The notes: a model not told the origin generated them from the sequence alone. A DNA stretch of 64,000 nt from Epiperipatus broadwayi (GCA_028023455.1 JAQFVV010000032.1:1860001-1924000); one strand, 5' to 3'; positions 1 through 10,379 are shown, numbered from the stretch's first letter. Translations and numbers: made by a program.

Positions 1-191
1 ACAAGATTAAAATAATGTTTTTTGAATGCAACCCATAAAGACTTTTTTTTTTTTTTTTAACTTTATTAGTAACAAAATATTTACAAGAATTAGTATATTT
101 ACATTAAGAGCTTTTTACATTTTTTTTTTTTTTAATTTTAATTTCTTAGGATGTTTTTAGAATATAATGATTTAAAACAAGATTATTACTA

Positions 192-1097
192 TCATGGCAT
201 TAATGAGCAACTAAGGAATACATTGCTTTGCCATATTTTTCTTGTGACATTACTAGGTATATATTTCTGAGCATAAAGATAAATGTTATACCATTCTTTG
301 TTTTTTTTTTTAAGTACATTGTATTTTTTGTTATCAAATATTACAGCACAAAGGGCAAGCCATATTGTTCTTAGAGTGTGAACGGTTACAAGGGCATTGA
401 ATGGTTTTAATTTCTTTATATTATTTATTAGGATATTTTTTAAATTAATTGTGTCTTTGTGGAATACAAAGCAGCGTAAGGTTGAAAAGAATGGACATGT
501 CTCAAAGATATGTGATGAATTTTCCGGGAACAAATTGCATAGTATACAAGTAGGATCAATGTTTAGCTTAAATCGATTTATGAGAAATAACTTTGTTGGT
601 ATTATATCAAGTAGCAGATTATACGGGAATTTTAACCATGAGTGAGGCACATACAAATTTTGAAATTTAGTTAGTGTTCTTGCAATAAATAGTGTTGACC
701 AAAGTTGTCTATTGGGATAATTAATTTTTTTTAGATCTTTGTATGACAAACCAATTAGAGTATTAATGTTATAATTGTCCAGTAAATCAGCATGCTCAAT
801 GGCATAATCAGTGAAAAAGTGGCGATTCGCATATGGAGTAATAGCAAGCAGAAGTAGAGGTGGAGGAGTTGTCCTTAAAAAGGGATTAGTAGTGGTAATG
901 ATGTACATCTTAGCTCTAATGTAGGAGGTGAATGATTGAGGAGCTATTAGGTTAAGCCCACCCTTGCATATTGGAAAACAGGTATTTTCTATTGATAGAA
1001 GATGTGATGTTGATCCCCATATATATTTTTTTGCTATACTCATGAAATATTTAATAGTTTTTTTTTTGAAGATGCATCCAAGGGCTGTAATAGGCAA
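192..1097 (-). pseudogene. LINE ORF2 C-terminal part, out of frame with the RT portion
   Basis: This continues the same polyprotein after a second frame change. It contains a CILC...HIFETC pattern, the Cys/His finger that follows the RT thumb in L1/Tx1-like LINEs (pattern CxxC-H-C). The open frame has no true ATG at its start. It begins where the thumb region, read in another frame from 1262 leftwards, runs into a stop near an A-run. I read it as the broken tail of one ORF2 and not as a separate gene. Confidence 0.75.
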
Positions 1098-1266
1098 GAA
1101 TACCTCCTAGAATGGCATTGATGATACAAACTTTTATTATAGGGTACAGTAATCTTGAGTTGAAGCACTTTATTTTTTTATTAAATTTGTCTATGACAAG
1201 AAGATTTAAGTGATGACTTAGTTGTGTTTTAGAGAGATTAATAGGTATGCCAAGAAATGAAGAAAA

Positions 1267-3426
1267 TTAACCTGTAAAGTGTGAGGGAAGTCTGCGACCG
1301 GTAGCAATTTGCCATAAGGATGATTTGTTTATTTGTATTGTGGATCCTGTTATAGTTTCAAATTTCTTAAGTTTATGAAGTAGCATAGGTATATTTTGCA
1401 GGTCCCTGAATATTATCAAAATGTCATCAACATATGAAATGATCTTAACAGTTGTGCCTAGGTGTGGAAGAAAAATACCATCTATGCATTGCTCTATGTC
1501 CTTAATCAAGGGGTCTATGTATATCGCAAAAAGTAATGATGCAAGTGGGGAGCCTTGTGGGATACCTCTACTTGGCTTAAAGGGTTGAGAGAGTCTCATG
1601 TAATTTTTTAGTCTAATCATTCTATTGTTAAGATAGTTTTTAATAGCTGTAACAAGGTGTGTATGATTTGAAAGCATTTGATTAAGTACAGAGAATAAGA
1701 AGTTCCAATTTACAATGTCAAAGGCAGACTTAAAGTCTACCTGGCATGCCACATAGTTTGTTAGTTTGTTTTGTTTAATATAAAGTATTGCTTCTTGTGC
1801 TAATAATATTGCTTGAGATGCTTTTTGCCCTTTGACTGCAAAGTGTGAAGGGGGAATTTTAGGTAAAGCATAGATATTTAATTGTTTAAGTATGATTCTA
1901 GCAAACATTTTCTGATCAATGTCTTCTAAGGTAATGAGACGCAAATCATTTACTGTTGGATGTGGATTTTTAGAGTTTTTTCTTATACAGAATACTATAT
2001 TTGTTGATAAGTTAGGGATGTGATATTCCTTCGAACAAAGTTGGTTGTAGTATTTCTGTAGGAATGGAGATATAATGTATTCCATTTGCTTATATATGTT
2101 AGCTGGAATGAAGTCATTTGCTAGCGAGATATGTTGTTTTAAATACACTATTTCATCAAAAACTTGTTGTTTAGATATGTAGTAATTTTGTGTACAGTTT
2201 GTCTCATTTGTAAATAACTGTGAAGAGCTATGAGATTTTTTAAGGGAAATATTCAAGTGGTGCAGAAGTGCCTCATCAACATAAGTACCAGAGAGGAGAG
2301 AATTATCTTTTGATAGAATGGAAATGTCACAAGCATATGGGATTGGAAATTTTGCATAATTTATTGTGGTTTTCGTTAGTGCTGATAGATTTGGTAAAAT
2401 TTTTCTCAGCCTAAAAACCATGTTGTTCTGGTTATATAACTGAGTTAAATGTTTGTTTTCACATTGAAGCTTATAGATAAGATCTTTTGCCTCATCAAAC
2501 CTTGTTATAGCTTTAAGGGTTGAGTTTATGTCTTCAATACGTTGTTTTATAAGGTTATTAGAGTTATAGTGCGATAGGCGATCTGAACAGCACATGTTTA
2601 GTATTTTTTTGAGTTGAGACCATTTTTCAATTGGAGAGAGATTTTTCATCTGATGTAGGTGGTTGCTTACTATTAATATATTACAGAAATCATCTATGGT
2701 AAGTTTGAATTGTCTAGGGAGTTGTTTCTTATATGAGAATTTATATATAGTTTGTCTGTTATGCGGGCATTTTTGCATGAGTGTTACACAGATGTGGTCA
2801 GAAAATGAGACTGCAGTTAGATGAATTGAGGCTTTTAGGTTTATAGAAGAACTAAAAAATAGATCTATGAGAGAGGATCCTTGTGCACCCATGAATGTAA
2901 CAGCATTTGTTGGATATAGGTGTGCTAATGGCAGCAGGGCAACTTGTGAAAGTTTGGCTTTCAAGGAGAGTGGCAAACCATTGTAGCTGCAGTTAAAGTC
3001 ACCACACATGATAACTGTACCAGGATTATGTAGTATTTTGTTATGCACAACCAGTAGGGTATCTACAACATCCTTTGCCTTTTGACATGAATATATTCCT
3101 ATAATATAGTAAAGCTGTGAATGGAACAAAAAAGAGATAATTATTGAATTTACTGATAAAAGTATTATTTTAAGTTTTGTCACTGGAAATTGATTGTTTA
3201 TTAGAATTGCAACACCTTGAGCTGGTCTGATATTTGGCTTGTATGTAAAAATGTATTTGCTATGCAGAGTGTTAATTATGGTTAGATTGGTTACTCTGCT
3301 AATTTTCGTTTCTGTTATGACAAAAATGTCAGCATCATGATTATTTAAGAATTGAATCAGTTGTGAGAGTCTGTTATATGAATTAATACCTCGTATATTT
3401 ATTGTGGCTATTTTAATGTTAGACAT
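1267..3426 (-). CDS. LINE ORF2: APE endonuclease plus reverse transcriptase (frameshifted)
   Basis: This encodes the enzyme that nicks target DNA and copies the element RNA. I take the ATG at 3426-3424 as start; the longer reading begins at a TTG. Endonuclease motifs are visible in order: KIATINIRG near the N-terminus, a TET motif, GDFN, SLIDLFFSS and SDH. The RT follows with VDFKSAFD, RGIPQGSPLAS and the catalytic YVDD. The frame stops after SHFTG at 1267, but another frame resumes at once with FLGIPINLSKTQ, the usual start of the RT thumb, so the stop is a frameshift and not the real end. Probably no longer active in this copy. Confidence 0.85.
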   Translation of the reverse strand: MSNIKIATINIRGINSYNRLSQLIQFLNNHDADIFVITETKISRVTNLTIINTLHSKYIFTYKPNIRPAQGVAILINNQFPVTKLKIILLSVNSIIISFLFHSQLYYIIGIYSCQKAKDVVDTLLVVHNKILHNPGTVIMCGDFNCSYNGLPLSLKAKLSQVALLPLAHLYPTNAVTFMGAQGSSLIDLFFSSSINLKASIHLTAVSFSDHICVTLMQKCPHNRQTIYKFSYKKQLPRQFKLTIDDFCNILIVSNHLHQMKNLSPIEKWSQLKKILNMCCSDRLSHYNSNNLIKQRIEDINSTLKAITRFDEAKDLIYKLQCENKHLTQLYNQNNMVFRLRKILPNLSALTKTTINYAKFPIPYACDISILSKDNSLLSGTYVDEALLHHLNISLKKSHSSSQLFTNETNCTQNYYISKQQVFDEIVYLKQHISLANDFIPANIYKQMEYIISPFLQKYYNQLCSKEYHIPNLSTNIVFCIRKNSKNPHPTVNDLRLITLEDIDQKMFARIILKQLNIYALPKIPPSHFAVKGQKASQAILLAQEAILYIKQNKLTNYVACQVDFKSAFDIVNWNFLFSVLNQMLSNHTHLVTAIKNYLNNRMIRLKNYMRLSQPFKPSRGIPQGSPLASLLFAIYIDPLIKDIEQCIDGIFLPHLGTTVKIISYVDDILIIFRDLQNIPMLLHKLKKFETITGSTIQINKSSLWQIATGRRLPSHFTG

Positions 3427-3650
3427 GTTCAATGTTTAATGAGTTTGATTTAAGCTTTTTGTTTGTGTGCTTAGTATCACAATTAGATATTTTAATTTTT
3501 TTACTATTGTCATTTGTAAGATTGATATCCGAATTTACTATTACACTTTGGTTTAGTAATTAGATTTCAAAAAGCTCAAATTCTTTAGCAGCAAATGCTG
3601 GACGAATTTTTTTAAAAAATATCTTGATTGTTTTCAGGCAGAAAGACGGT
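3419..3650 (-). pseudogene. Remnant of LINE ORF1 3' end overlapping ORF2 start
   Basis: In one minus-strand frame the region reads as lysine-rich coding sequence (FFKKIRPAFAAKEFELFEI, one stop, then LTNDNSKKIKIS...). It ends at a TAA (3421-3419) that overlaps the ORF2 ATG (3426-3424) within ATGTCTAA. An upstream stop and the lack of recognisable ORF1 domains leave this tentative. The element may be 5' truncated here. Confidence 0.4.
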
Positions 3651-4069
3651 TATGGATGTTGACATGCAATACAGAATTTACTGTAATGTTGCTGCATTTA
3701 ATGAGTTAAATAATGACATAATTTAACTTATTGACTTAATATGTTTTTTGACTGATATACTATTAATACAAAATTGCAGATATAAACTTATAGAAAACTA
3801 AATGACTTACATAATCTTTTTAGCAACAAAATAATTCATTTGTCAACAAAAATTACATGCACTGAAAATATTTAGAAATACAATTAATTAATTTATATTT
3901 ACAAAAGAATTTTTTTTTTTTAATAATCAGTCTTAAAGTTTTTTTCTAACAGAAAAAAAAAAGAGTTATAATGAAGTTTAAAGATATTTTGAAAGTGATA
4001 TTATATATATAATCTATCAGCATATTTTTAAAATTAAAAAAAGAAACTAACTTATAATGAATAATATTT
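3651..4069. other. A+T-rich spacer, no gene seen
   Basis: Homopolymer-rich sequence between the LINE and the hammerhead repeat. No open frame, RNA motif or clear repeat was found. Confidence 0.5.
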
Positions 4070-4143
4070 CTTATCAATTAAATTGTAGTAATTTGCTATT
4101 TATATATTAACTAAATAATAATAAAAATATGTGTAAGAGATTG

Positions 4144-4200
4144 TGATCTGGGCCAACTGATGAGTGCTGATTCAGCATGAAACGTGTATCTCGGGGATCA
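4144..4200 (+). ncRNA. Hammerhead ribozyme motif, copy A (type I)
   Basis: Core CTGATGA is at 4157-4163. Stem II is GTGCTG/CAGCAT (4164-4169 with 4173-4178) around an ATT loop. GAA follows at 4179-4181. A minimal stem III is at 4182-4189, with a C-A mismatch and a G-T pair, and the predicted cleavage site is after C4190. Stem I pairs CCAA with TCGG (one mismatch), then an internal loop, then an outer TGATC/GATCA stem (4144-4148 with 4196-4200). The order is that of a type I hammerhead. The mismatches suggest weak activity for this copy alone. Confidence 0.8.
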
Positions 4201-4515
4201 TAGATTTTTTTTTCACTATCTTTGGTCATATCTTTATGATTCCATCCCCCCACAGAGTGTTAAAAATAGATAGAAACCAGTCCCTACCTTGCACGAGAAT
4301 GGTGTAGTGAAAAAAAATTACACCACAGAAATATTGTTCATTATTGGATAATCTCTAGTCTAATGAATGACTAATAAAAATTATTAATATGCTTTCATTG
4401 AGTGATTTGTGTCAAAATTGTGAGGGCAGCACATTTGAACATCAATTAAACTGTACTAATTTGCTATCTATATATATACATTGAACAAAATAATAAAGAT
4501 ATGAGACTGTGGTCT

Positions 4516-4562
4516 GGGTCAGCTGATGAGTGCTGGTTCAGCATGAAATGTACATCTTGGGG
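4516..4562 (+). ncRNA. Hammerhead ribozyme motif, copy B (type I)
   Basis: Core CTGATGA is at 4523-4529. Stem II is GTGCTG/CAGCAT around GTT (4530-4544). GAA is at 4545-4547. Stem III is ATG/CAT closed by a two-base TA loop (4548-4555), and predicted cleavage is after C4556. Stem I pairs TCAG (4519-4522) with TTGG (4557-4560) using two G-U pairs. All core residues are present and every short stem is paired, so this is the better preserved copy. Such a short stem III usually acts best as a dimer, which fits the tandem layout. Confidence 0.82.
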
Positions 4563-4770
4563 TTTATAGATTTTTTTCACATATATTTGGTCATAACTTT
4601 ATGATTACATCTCTTCACAAGTTGTTGAAAATGGATAGAAGCCAATTGCTATCTGTGGTGAGAGTGGTGTAGTGAAAATTATACTACAGAAATATTATTC
4701 AATACTGGATAATCTTTGGTCTAATGAATGACTAATAAAAATTATTAAACTAATTTATTTATTACATTTT

Positions 4771-5329
4771 ATAATCATTTAAAGAAATAAAAATATAAAA
4801 CTTTCATATAAGATTTATACTCATTTAGTTTGTCTGTGTACCATCATTTCAACATGTTATTTTTATGAGCTAAACGAATTTAAGTTAATCAAAATCATTA
4901 TTATTTATGGAACTGGAATCTCCTAATATATATAGTATACCACCTTTTTATAAACTTTAAACCAAAGTAACCATTTAATGTTTAATTCAATATAAAAAAT
5001 ACATACTACATGTATACTAAAAAAAGTTTGTTTAATACTTTAAAATAAAAATGTTGAATACATCAACATAGTATGCTGAACATGCTTTTGACTAATAAGT
5101 ATACATATCACTTCTATGCATAAAATTGCTAAATATTTCATTCATATAAACAAAACTGAAACAATTTTTTATATTCTAATTAATATTAATCCACATTAAT
5201 TGAATCAAGATGTTTAAAATTAAAGACTGAGAAAAAATAGTATACATAGTTTATTTTTTCAAAATGATAGTTCCTCTTTTTAAAGACTTGACAAAAAATA
5301 GATAGTGGCACTGTTTGATATTAGTTGAT
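4771..5329. other. A+T-rich spacer, no gene seen
   Basis: No open frame or recognisable repeat was identified. Confidence 0.5.
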
Positions 5330-5700
5330 TGATGTAACATGAGCTTTGCTTGCACATTTTATTATCTATTAGCAAACTAATGGCAATTTTCTTCCCATCT
5401 CTGTACATCTGTAGCACCTAGTGTAAGCTCTGTTAATCAATAGATTCCTGATAAGTTGTTAATAAATCCTGATTCAGTGCTGATTCATCTATTCCCAGAT
5501 TAGTTTCTATTTTATGATTTCATCAGTAACAAGTTTTTTTTATTTTTTTTTTAAATAGTGCATCTTCCAGCAGCTTTTTTTTGTTGTTGTTATATTATCA
5601 AATTATCAGACTAAATTGGAAAACATGATTTTTTCCCCAAGTCCATTTTGCTTGCATAGTTATATAGATTTTTTTTATAGATGTTTTAAGTGATTAATAG
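5330..5700. repeat. Dispersed repeat family 1, first copy
   Basis: Shares ordered blocks with 15180-15485, for example CCCAGATTAGTTTC versus TTCAGATTAGTTTC, and TTATATTATCAA...TATCAG...CTAAA in both. It has no coding potential that I can see. It could be a SINE or part of a larger element. Confidence 0.55.
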
Positions 5701-5739
5701 CAATTCTGATCAAAGAAGAAAGGTGCCTAAGAATATTAA

Positions 5740-5975
5740 AAAACTGAGAACACTTTAATATAGAGAAACTGAACTGAATTTAGATCTTAATAACTATGTG
5801 AACATAAAAAATAAAAGTGGATGTTGTAGGGAAAATGCATTAGATCCAAAAAGTCCAAGTACTCTGTATAAAAATCCAAAAGTCTCTCACTGGTAAAAGC
5901 CATAATATAAAAACTAGTCTGGAAATATTTAGATAGGAGAGCATTGGATAAAGTTTTATTACACAATATTAGATA
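5740..5975. repeat. Dispersed repeat family 2, first copy
   Basis: Ordered similarity to 49090-49340: ACTGAACTGA, then GCATTAGATCC, CTCTCACTGG/CTTCACTGACC, AAAACTAGTCTGG and GGATAAAG/AGATGAAG. Unclassified interspersed repeat. Confidence 0.55.
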
Positions 5976-5977
5976 AC

Positions 5978-6185
5978 ATAATCAAGGTGAGATTGGAAGG
6001 AAATTGCTACTAAAAGTTTATCTGTTGTATAACTTCTTCATGATGGAATGAGAAGAGCTATTACTACATATGGAACATTTGAGACATTTGAAATAAAATC
6101 TGGTATTAAACTAGGATATATATTACCTCTAACTTTGTTTTTATTTTTTATGAAAATGGCTTTCAGAAGCATTTATAGATGACTT
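5978..6185 (+). pseudogene. LINE reverse transcriptase fragment
   Basis: One frame reads LLHDGMRRAITTYGTFE, then FEIKSGIKLGY. This matches the RT region before and at the RQGC/KQGC motif, with KLGY in place of KQGC. The same block occurs antisense at 41870-43870. Only a short broken piece remains. Confidence 0.55.
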
Positions 6186-6540
6186 TATAAAACAAGAAAC
6201 AACATATGGTAGAAATTTGTTGATAGAATCTTTAATATGAATTAATCAAAAGCAAAACAAGAACTTCATTTATTATTTCTGTTGCTTAAACTTTTTATCA
6301 ATTCCCCCCAAAAAAAACCTTGTTTTTTTTTTTTAATTATATCAAGAGAGTTACTGAATATTTTCATTACTCATGTAATAGAGTGTTATATTTGCTTTTT
6401 GTTTCATGAATAAATAAATATTCTAGTTTGCATGCATACAAGATTTTTTTCTTCACTTTTGATTAATTGCATTAACTATTTATAATTTTGACTTTGTTAA
6501 ATATTTTTAATATCACCATTATATATATATATATCATCTA
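6186..6540. other. A+T-rich spacer
   Basis: Homopolymer runs and a short TA repeat just before the RTE-like element. Nothing else seen. Confidence 0.5.
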
Positions 6541-7745
6541 CAGAGAACACTGGACTTCCACCAAGAGAACAAACTGTATTTAAAAGTGGTTTTAGTACAG
6601 TAGATCAGATCCAGGTATTGAGATAAGTTATAGAAAGGACAAATGAATATGAGTTGCCATTATGCTTAGGAATTGTAGATTATGAAAAGGCATTTGATTT
6701 TATAAACATTTCTTCAGTGATTAAAGCATTGGATCATCAAGGTATAGATCCAGGATATTGTCATATTTTAAAGAATATTTATAAAAATGCAACAGCAACA
6801 ATTAGATTACATAATGATAGTAGGAAAGTCAACATTGAGAAGGATGTAAGACAGGGTGACTCCATATCTCCAAAACTTTTTACAGCAGTGCTGCAAGAAG
6901 TATTTTGTGGATTAAAATGGGAAGCTAAAGGAGTGAAAGTAAATGGAGATTATTTAAGTCATTTAGATTTTGCAGATGACGTAGTTGTTTTTGCAAATAA
7001 TGCTTTAGAGTTACAGGAAATGTTGCAGGAATTATCAGATGAAAGTAGGAAAGTAGGACTAAAGATAAATGTTAAAAAGACTAAAGTAATGTTTAATAGA
7101 TTTTCTCAAAATATGAAAATAAAGATTGATTATGATGAATTAGAAGAAATTAACAGTTACAAATACCTTGGTCAGATTATTAATACAGATGGAAACATAA
7201 TGGATGATATTAATCATAGAATTAAACTTGGTTGGAGTGCTTTTGGTAGAAATAACCTGATACTAAAAGGAAATATGCCTATGTGTTTGAAAAGGAAGGT
7301 TTTTAATAAATATGTTTTGCCAGTTCTTACTTATGGATCTGAGACATGGACACTTAATAGAAGAGCAATACAGAGACTTCAAACCACTCAAAGAAGTATG
7401 GAGAGATGCATGTTGGGAGTAAGAAGAAGAGATCGAAAACACAATGTATGGTTAAGAGAACAAACAGGTGTTACTGATCTCCTTGAAAAAATTAAAAGAC
7501 TGAAGTGAAGTTGGGCTGGACATATTGCTAGAAGAGATGATAATAGATGGACAATTGAAATTTTAAACTTTATTCCAAGAGTTTGTAAAAGACCCAGAAA
7601 GAGACCACATGTGAGATGGATGGATGAAATAAGAAAGTGTGCAGGGGTGATGTGGAGAAGAGTAGCTAAAGATCGGAAAAGATGGATTGAACTTGGAGAG
7701 ACCTTCATCCTACAGTGGACTGATAATGGTTGATGATGATGATGT
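6541..7745 (+). mobile_element. RTE-like non-LTR retrotransposon, 5' truncated
   Basis: The RT and C-terminal part of a LINE ends in a short TGA-repeat tail (about 7731-7745), a 3' end style typical of RTE elements. Homology to the copy at 25215-26395 starts at about 6545 and runs to the tail. The endonuclease half is missing, as expected from 5' truncation during insertion. A TA microsatellite follows the tail. Confidence 0.85.
6654..7508 (+). pseudogene. RTE-like reverse transcriptase (partial ORF)
   Basis: RT motifs in order: LGIVDYEKAFDFI (domain A), DVRQGDSISPKLF (domain B), LDFADDVVVFA (catalytic FADD), VNVKKTK-like and SYKYLGQII. The tail has YGSETWTLNR and RRRDRKHNVWLREQTG, typical for the RTE/craniofacial-development-protein-2-like group. 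The frame is open upstream to about 6630 after a stop. A TGA stop at 7506 breaks the C-terminus, but the same frame continues with SWAGHIARRDD...RWTIE to about 7730, so the full tail is present with one nonsense codon. Probably inactive. Confidence 0.82.
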
Positions 7746-7767
7746 TATATATATATATATAAAGGAT

Positions 7768-7925
7768 CTCATGGTATGGCAATAGTGCATTCATTTGTGC
7801 TGTCTACAATCTGAATTCAAATCCAAACTTAGTAAGTTAGAAAAATAAAAATGGAATAACATTTAATTCCTTGTCAACCAGCAATTGGCAGCCCTGATGA
7901 GTATTGACTTCATTATTTCTATATG
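7768..7925 (+). repeat. Possible tRNA-derived SINE
   Basis: A tRNA-like start with a loose A-box (ATGGTATGGCAATAGTGC) and a B-box-like GAATTCAAATCC is followed by a body ending near GCAGCCCTGATGAG. It is too diverged to be a tRNA gene. Source tRNA not determined. Confidence 0.4.
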
Positions 7926-8517
7926 TGGCACTATTGAATAAGTTTTTGTTCTGCAAACAATTATTTAAAGGTTGTTTGATGTATATTCATACAAAATATA
8001 ATCCTAATGCTAATTATGAATCTTTTTTTTTAAATAAATCAATTTCTGAATTCAGCAATACATTATCATACATAAATATTATACTTATAGTTATAAAACT
8101 ATATACATGTAAAATGTAATTATTAAAAAACTCCTCAGGCAAATTGTCTAATTTGTTAGAAATCACAATAAATCACTTAAAATTTGAATAAAAGATATAC
8201 AGCTTTCAGATTTTTCCTTATATCTACTGATGAGGTTAAGTATATAAATATGTTTAGAGGTTAATAATAATAAAAATATATGTGCAGCATTGTTTTATTA
8301 TGTATACCTTAAATATATGTATTCATTTATATCAATTTATATAAATAATTAAATATCACAACACTTCTTGATCTATTTATCATTGTTATTTTTATTATTA
8401 TTGTATAAATATATGTTTGTTTACCCTAAACGCACTAATTTAATTTATACTGATATTGAAAAAAAAGCAATAATTAATTTTTTTGTTGTATAGGATTTGT
8501 TTTTATTATTATTATAG
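7926..8517. other. A+T-rich sequence upstream of HIBCH-like exon 1
   Basis: No promoter or upstream exon could be recognised. It ends in a TTATTATTATTATAG acceptor at 8517. Confidence 0.5.
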
Positions 8518-8706
8518 GGAAGTATGGCTGCAAGTCATTTGAAAAATCCTGCTTCCACAATTGCTTCTACACCTCCTTCTATTCCTACATCTGGTCCTGT
8601 CTTTTTTAAAAAGGTTGAGGATAAACAGTTTGTTATTTTAGACAGAGCAAAAGCATTGAACAGTATGAGTAAAGAAATGTGTGATAACATTACACATGTA
8701 ATTAAA
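8518..8706 (+). CDS. HIBCH-like protein, first recognised exon (residues 1-61)
   Basis: The ATG is at 8524. A good splice acceptor ends at 8517, so either an upstream non-coding exon joins here or an upstream coding exon exists. The donor is GTAAGT at 8707, phase 0. The product starts with a Ser/Thr/Pro-rich stretch that has few basic residues and does not look like a mitochondrial presequence. It then enters the crotonase fold with FVILDRAKALNSM (residues 36-48), where the HIBCH family usually has an NRP motif. Here Asn is Asp and Pro is Ala. Family identity comes from the joined exons. Confidence 0.82.
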
Positions 8707-10379
8707 GTAAGTGAAATATAATTTTGATAGTTTCTAACAGTTTTATTTTGATATTCATTGCATATTTTTTTTTATTAAATCAGTGAATCATGTGCCATTA
8801 TTTAAAAAACAAAAATCATATATATAAAATCTGCTTGGTTATGGAATATTAGTGTTGTGACTAAAAATGGTCTTCCACGGGAATGGTTGTTCTGAGAAAT
8901 ACTAATTTTTATAAGAAATTGCATTATTGTTTTATTAAATTTACTTTATATGAAAAATAGTGGTTTCTTTTGAAATATAATATTTTTATAAAGCTAGGCA
9001 AAGTTTTGAATAAATCACAAAATGGAGGGAAGACTTGAAATTCTGATTACAAAAATAGAGAAAATAAGAGATTGCCATGTTCTTATTACTATAGAAATTA
9101 TATTGCTGTCTCTTGTGTAAATTAGCATAAATCATAATTGTCAAGATTAAATTGTCTTAGGCTATTGAGAATAAAAAAAAAATTGTAAATTTTTATTTTT
9201 AGTTAAAAACAGTTTCTGATCAAATTCAAAAAACTTATCTGAGTACCCTTAGGGGTAAAAAATTTCAAAATTGTGAAAGTGAAGTGGGAAAAAAAATGTA
9301 GATTTGAAGTCTTGGCTTTACAAAAATTTAATAGTTTATTGTTACTTGGCACTCTTTTAATACAATTTATTTTAGCATTTCAATCTTTAAAACTTCATGA
9401 TAAACTCTAATGAACCTATCATATCATTAAGATGAATAATATTGCTATCAGCCTATTTAAAGTTTACTCCTTTATGTAACAGCAAATGTTTTCTTGTCAG
9501 AGAATATTGAAACATAATTGGGCTAGAATTTCATTCACTTTATTTTTTTTCTTTTCAAATTTTAAAGATATAATTTATTATAAAGATAGTAAGTTAATCA
9601 TTACAGCATTGTTTTTGTATGGTTTATTTTTGTTACTTCACAATAATCCTTTCAATTTTTAATTTTGGGCTATTGAAATAATTAGCTATCTGCTATAAGG
9701 TCATATGGCATTTAAGCATTCAAGCTGCAACTTAAGCGCACAAAAATTTATTTATTTGAACAAATTGTTTTTTTTTTCTCGCCGATGAAAATTTATTCCA
9801 CTGTATTAATTAAATCACATAAGGCAAAAATAATAATATGATTTGTTATAAGGAAGTCATGATGTTTAAGCACCAATGTAGCATAATGCGTTCAATTGTT
9901 TTACTCAGTTGAACAATTGATAATTTTTTTTTGCTTTATTCAACTGATATTGAAATTTTTAGCCATTGAGTTTACTATTTTACCCCTATCCTATGTCGGT
10001 TCAAAAAAGTAAATCCTCATTCTAAACTTTTTAAAGAAATTAATGTTCTCAATTGGCACACAATATTTGGTATCTCAGTAATCAACAATAATAAAGAATA
10101 ATTTAGTTCAAAATCTAAAGATTCACAACAATTTTCCAGAACCAGTTACACTTCATCCATTCTGATAGCAGAATTAATTTTAAAAAATTTCTGAAGAAAA
10201 TCAAATTTTTTTCTTTTATTAACTAATTACTAATGAAAAAAGAGCTTTCTGTTTAATAAAAGAAAATAAAAAAAGATATATATATATCATGTAATCTCTT
10301 ATTTTGTTTAGAGCTCAATAGAAGACACTTCAATAATCTAATTCATATATAAATTATTTGTATATATCTTAATGTATAG

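Larger units (their letters stand above)
41..3650 (-). mobile_element. Non-LTR retrotransposon (LINE) with APE endonuclease, RT and C-terminal Cys/His finger
   Basis: The element reads right to left. Its 3' end is probably the long T-run near 43-58, the complement of an A-rich tail. The coding part has an APE-like endonuclease, a reverse transcriptase, a thumb region and a CxxC...H...C finger. At least two frameshifts break it, one near 1262-1267 and one near 1065-1110 by a long homopolymer. To the right of 3426 a short open stretch, interrupted by stops, looks like the end of an upstream ORF1. Domain order and finger resemble the L1/Tx1-type group, but the clade is not certain. The 5' limit is an estimate. 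Confidence 0.85.
4070..4770 (+). mobile_element. Tandem dimer of a 366-bp hammerhead-bearing repeat (retrozyme-like)
   Basis: Two imperfect copies follow each other, with the CTGATGA core at 4157 and 4523, exactly 366 bp apart. Shared landmarks in order are AATTTGCTAT, the hammerhead, a T-run, TTGGTCATA-like text, GGTGTAGTGAAAA, CAGAAATATT, TTGGATAATCT and TCTAATGAATGACTAATAA. Known metazoan retrozymes are small non-autonomous retroelements with tandem units of a few hundred bases carrying type I hammerheads, whose RNA is processed to unit-length circles. Length, tandem arrangement and ribozyme match that description. There is no coding capacity. The outer ends are approximate and I could not define a target-site duplication. 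Confidence 0.8.

Noticed and set aside
397-645. Plus-strand open frame of 82 codons
   Set aside because: It is antisense to the LINE C-terminal coding region and has no recognisable domain.
7388-7708. Minus-strand open frame of 106 codons
   Set aside because: Shadow of the RTE-like coding sequence; the + strand carries the RT tail motifs.
7895-7930. CTGATGA within a SINE-like stretch as a third hammerhead
   Set aside because: No paired stem II followed by GAA; only the core heptamer is present.
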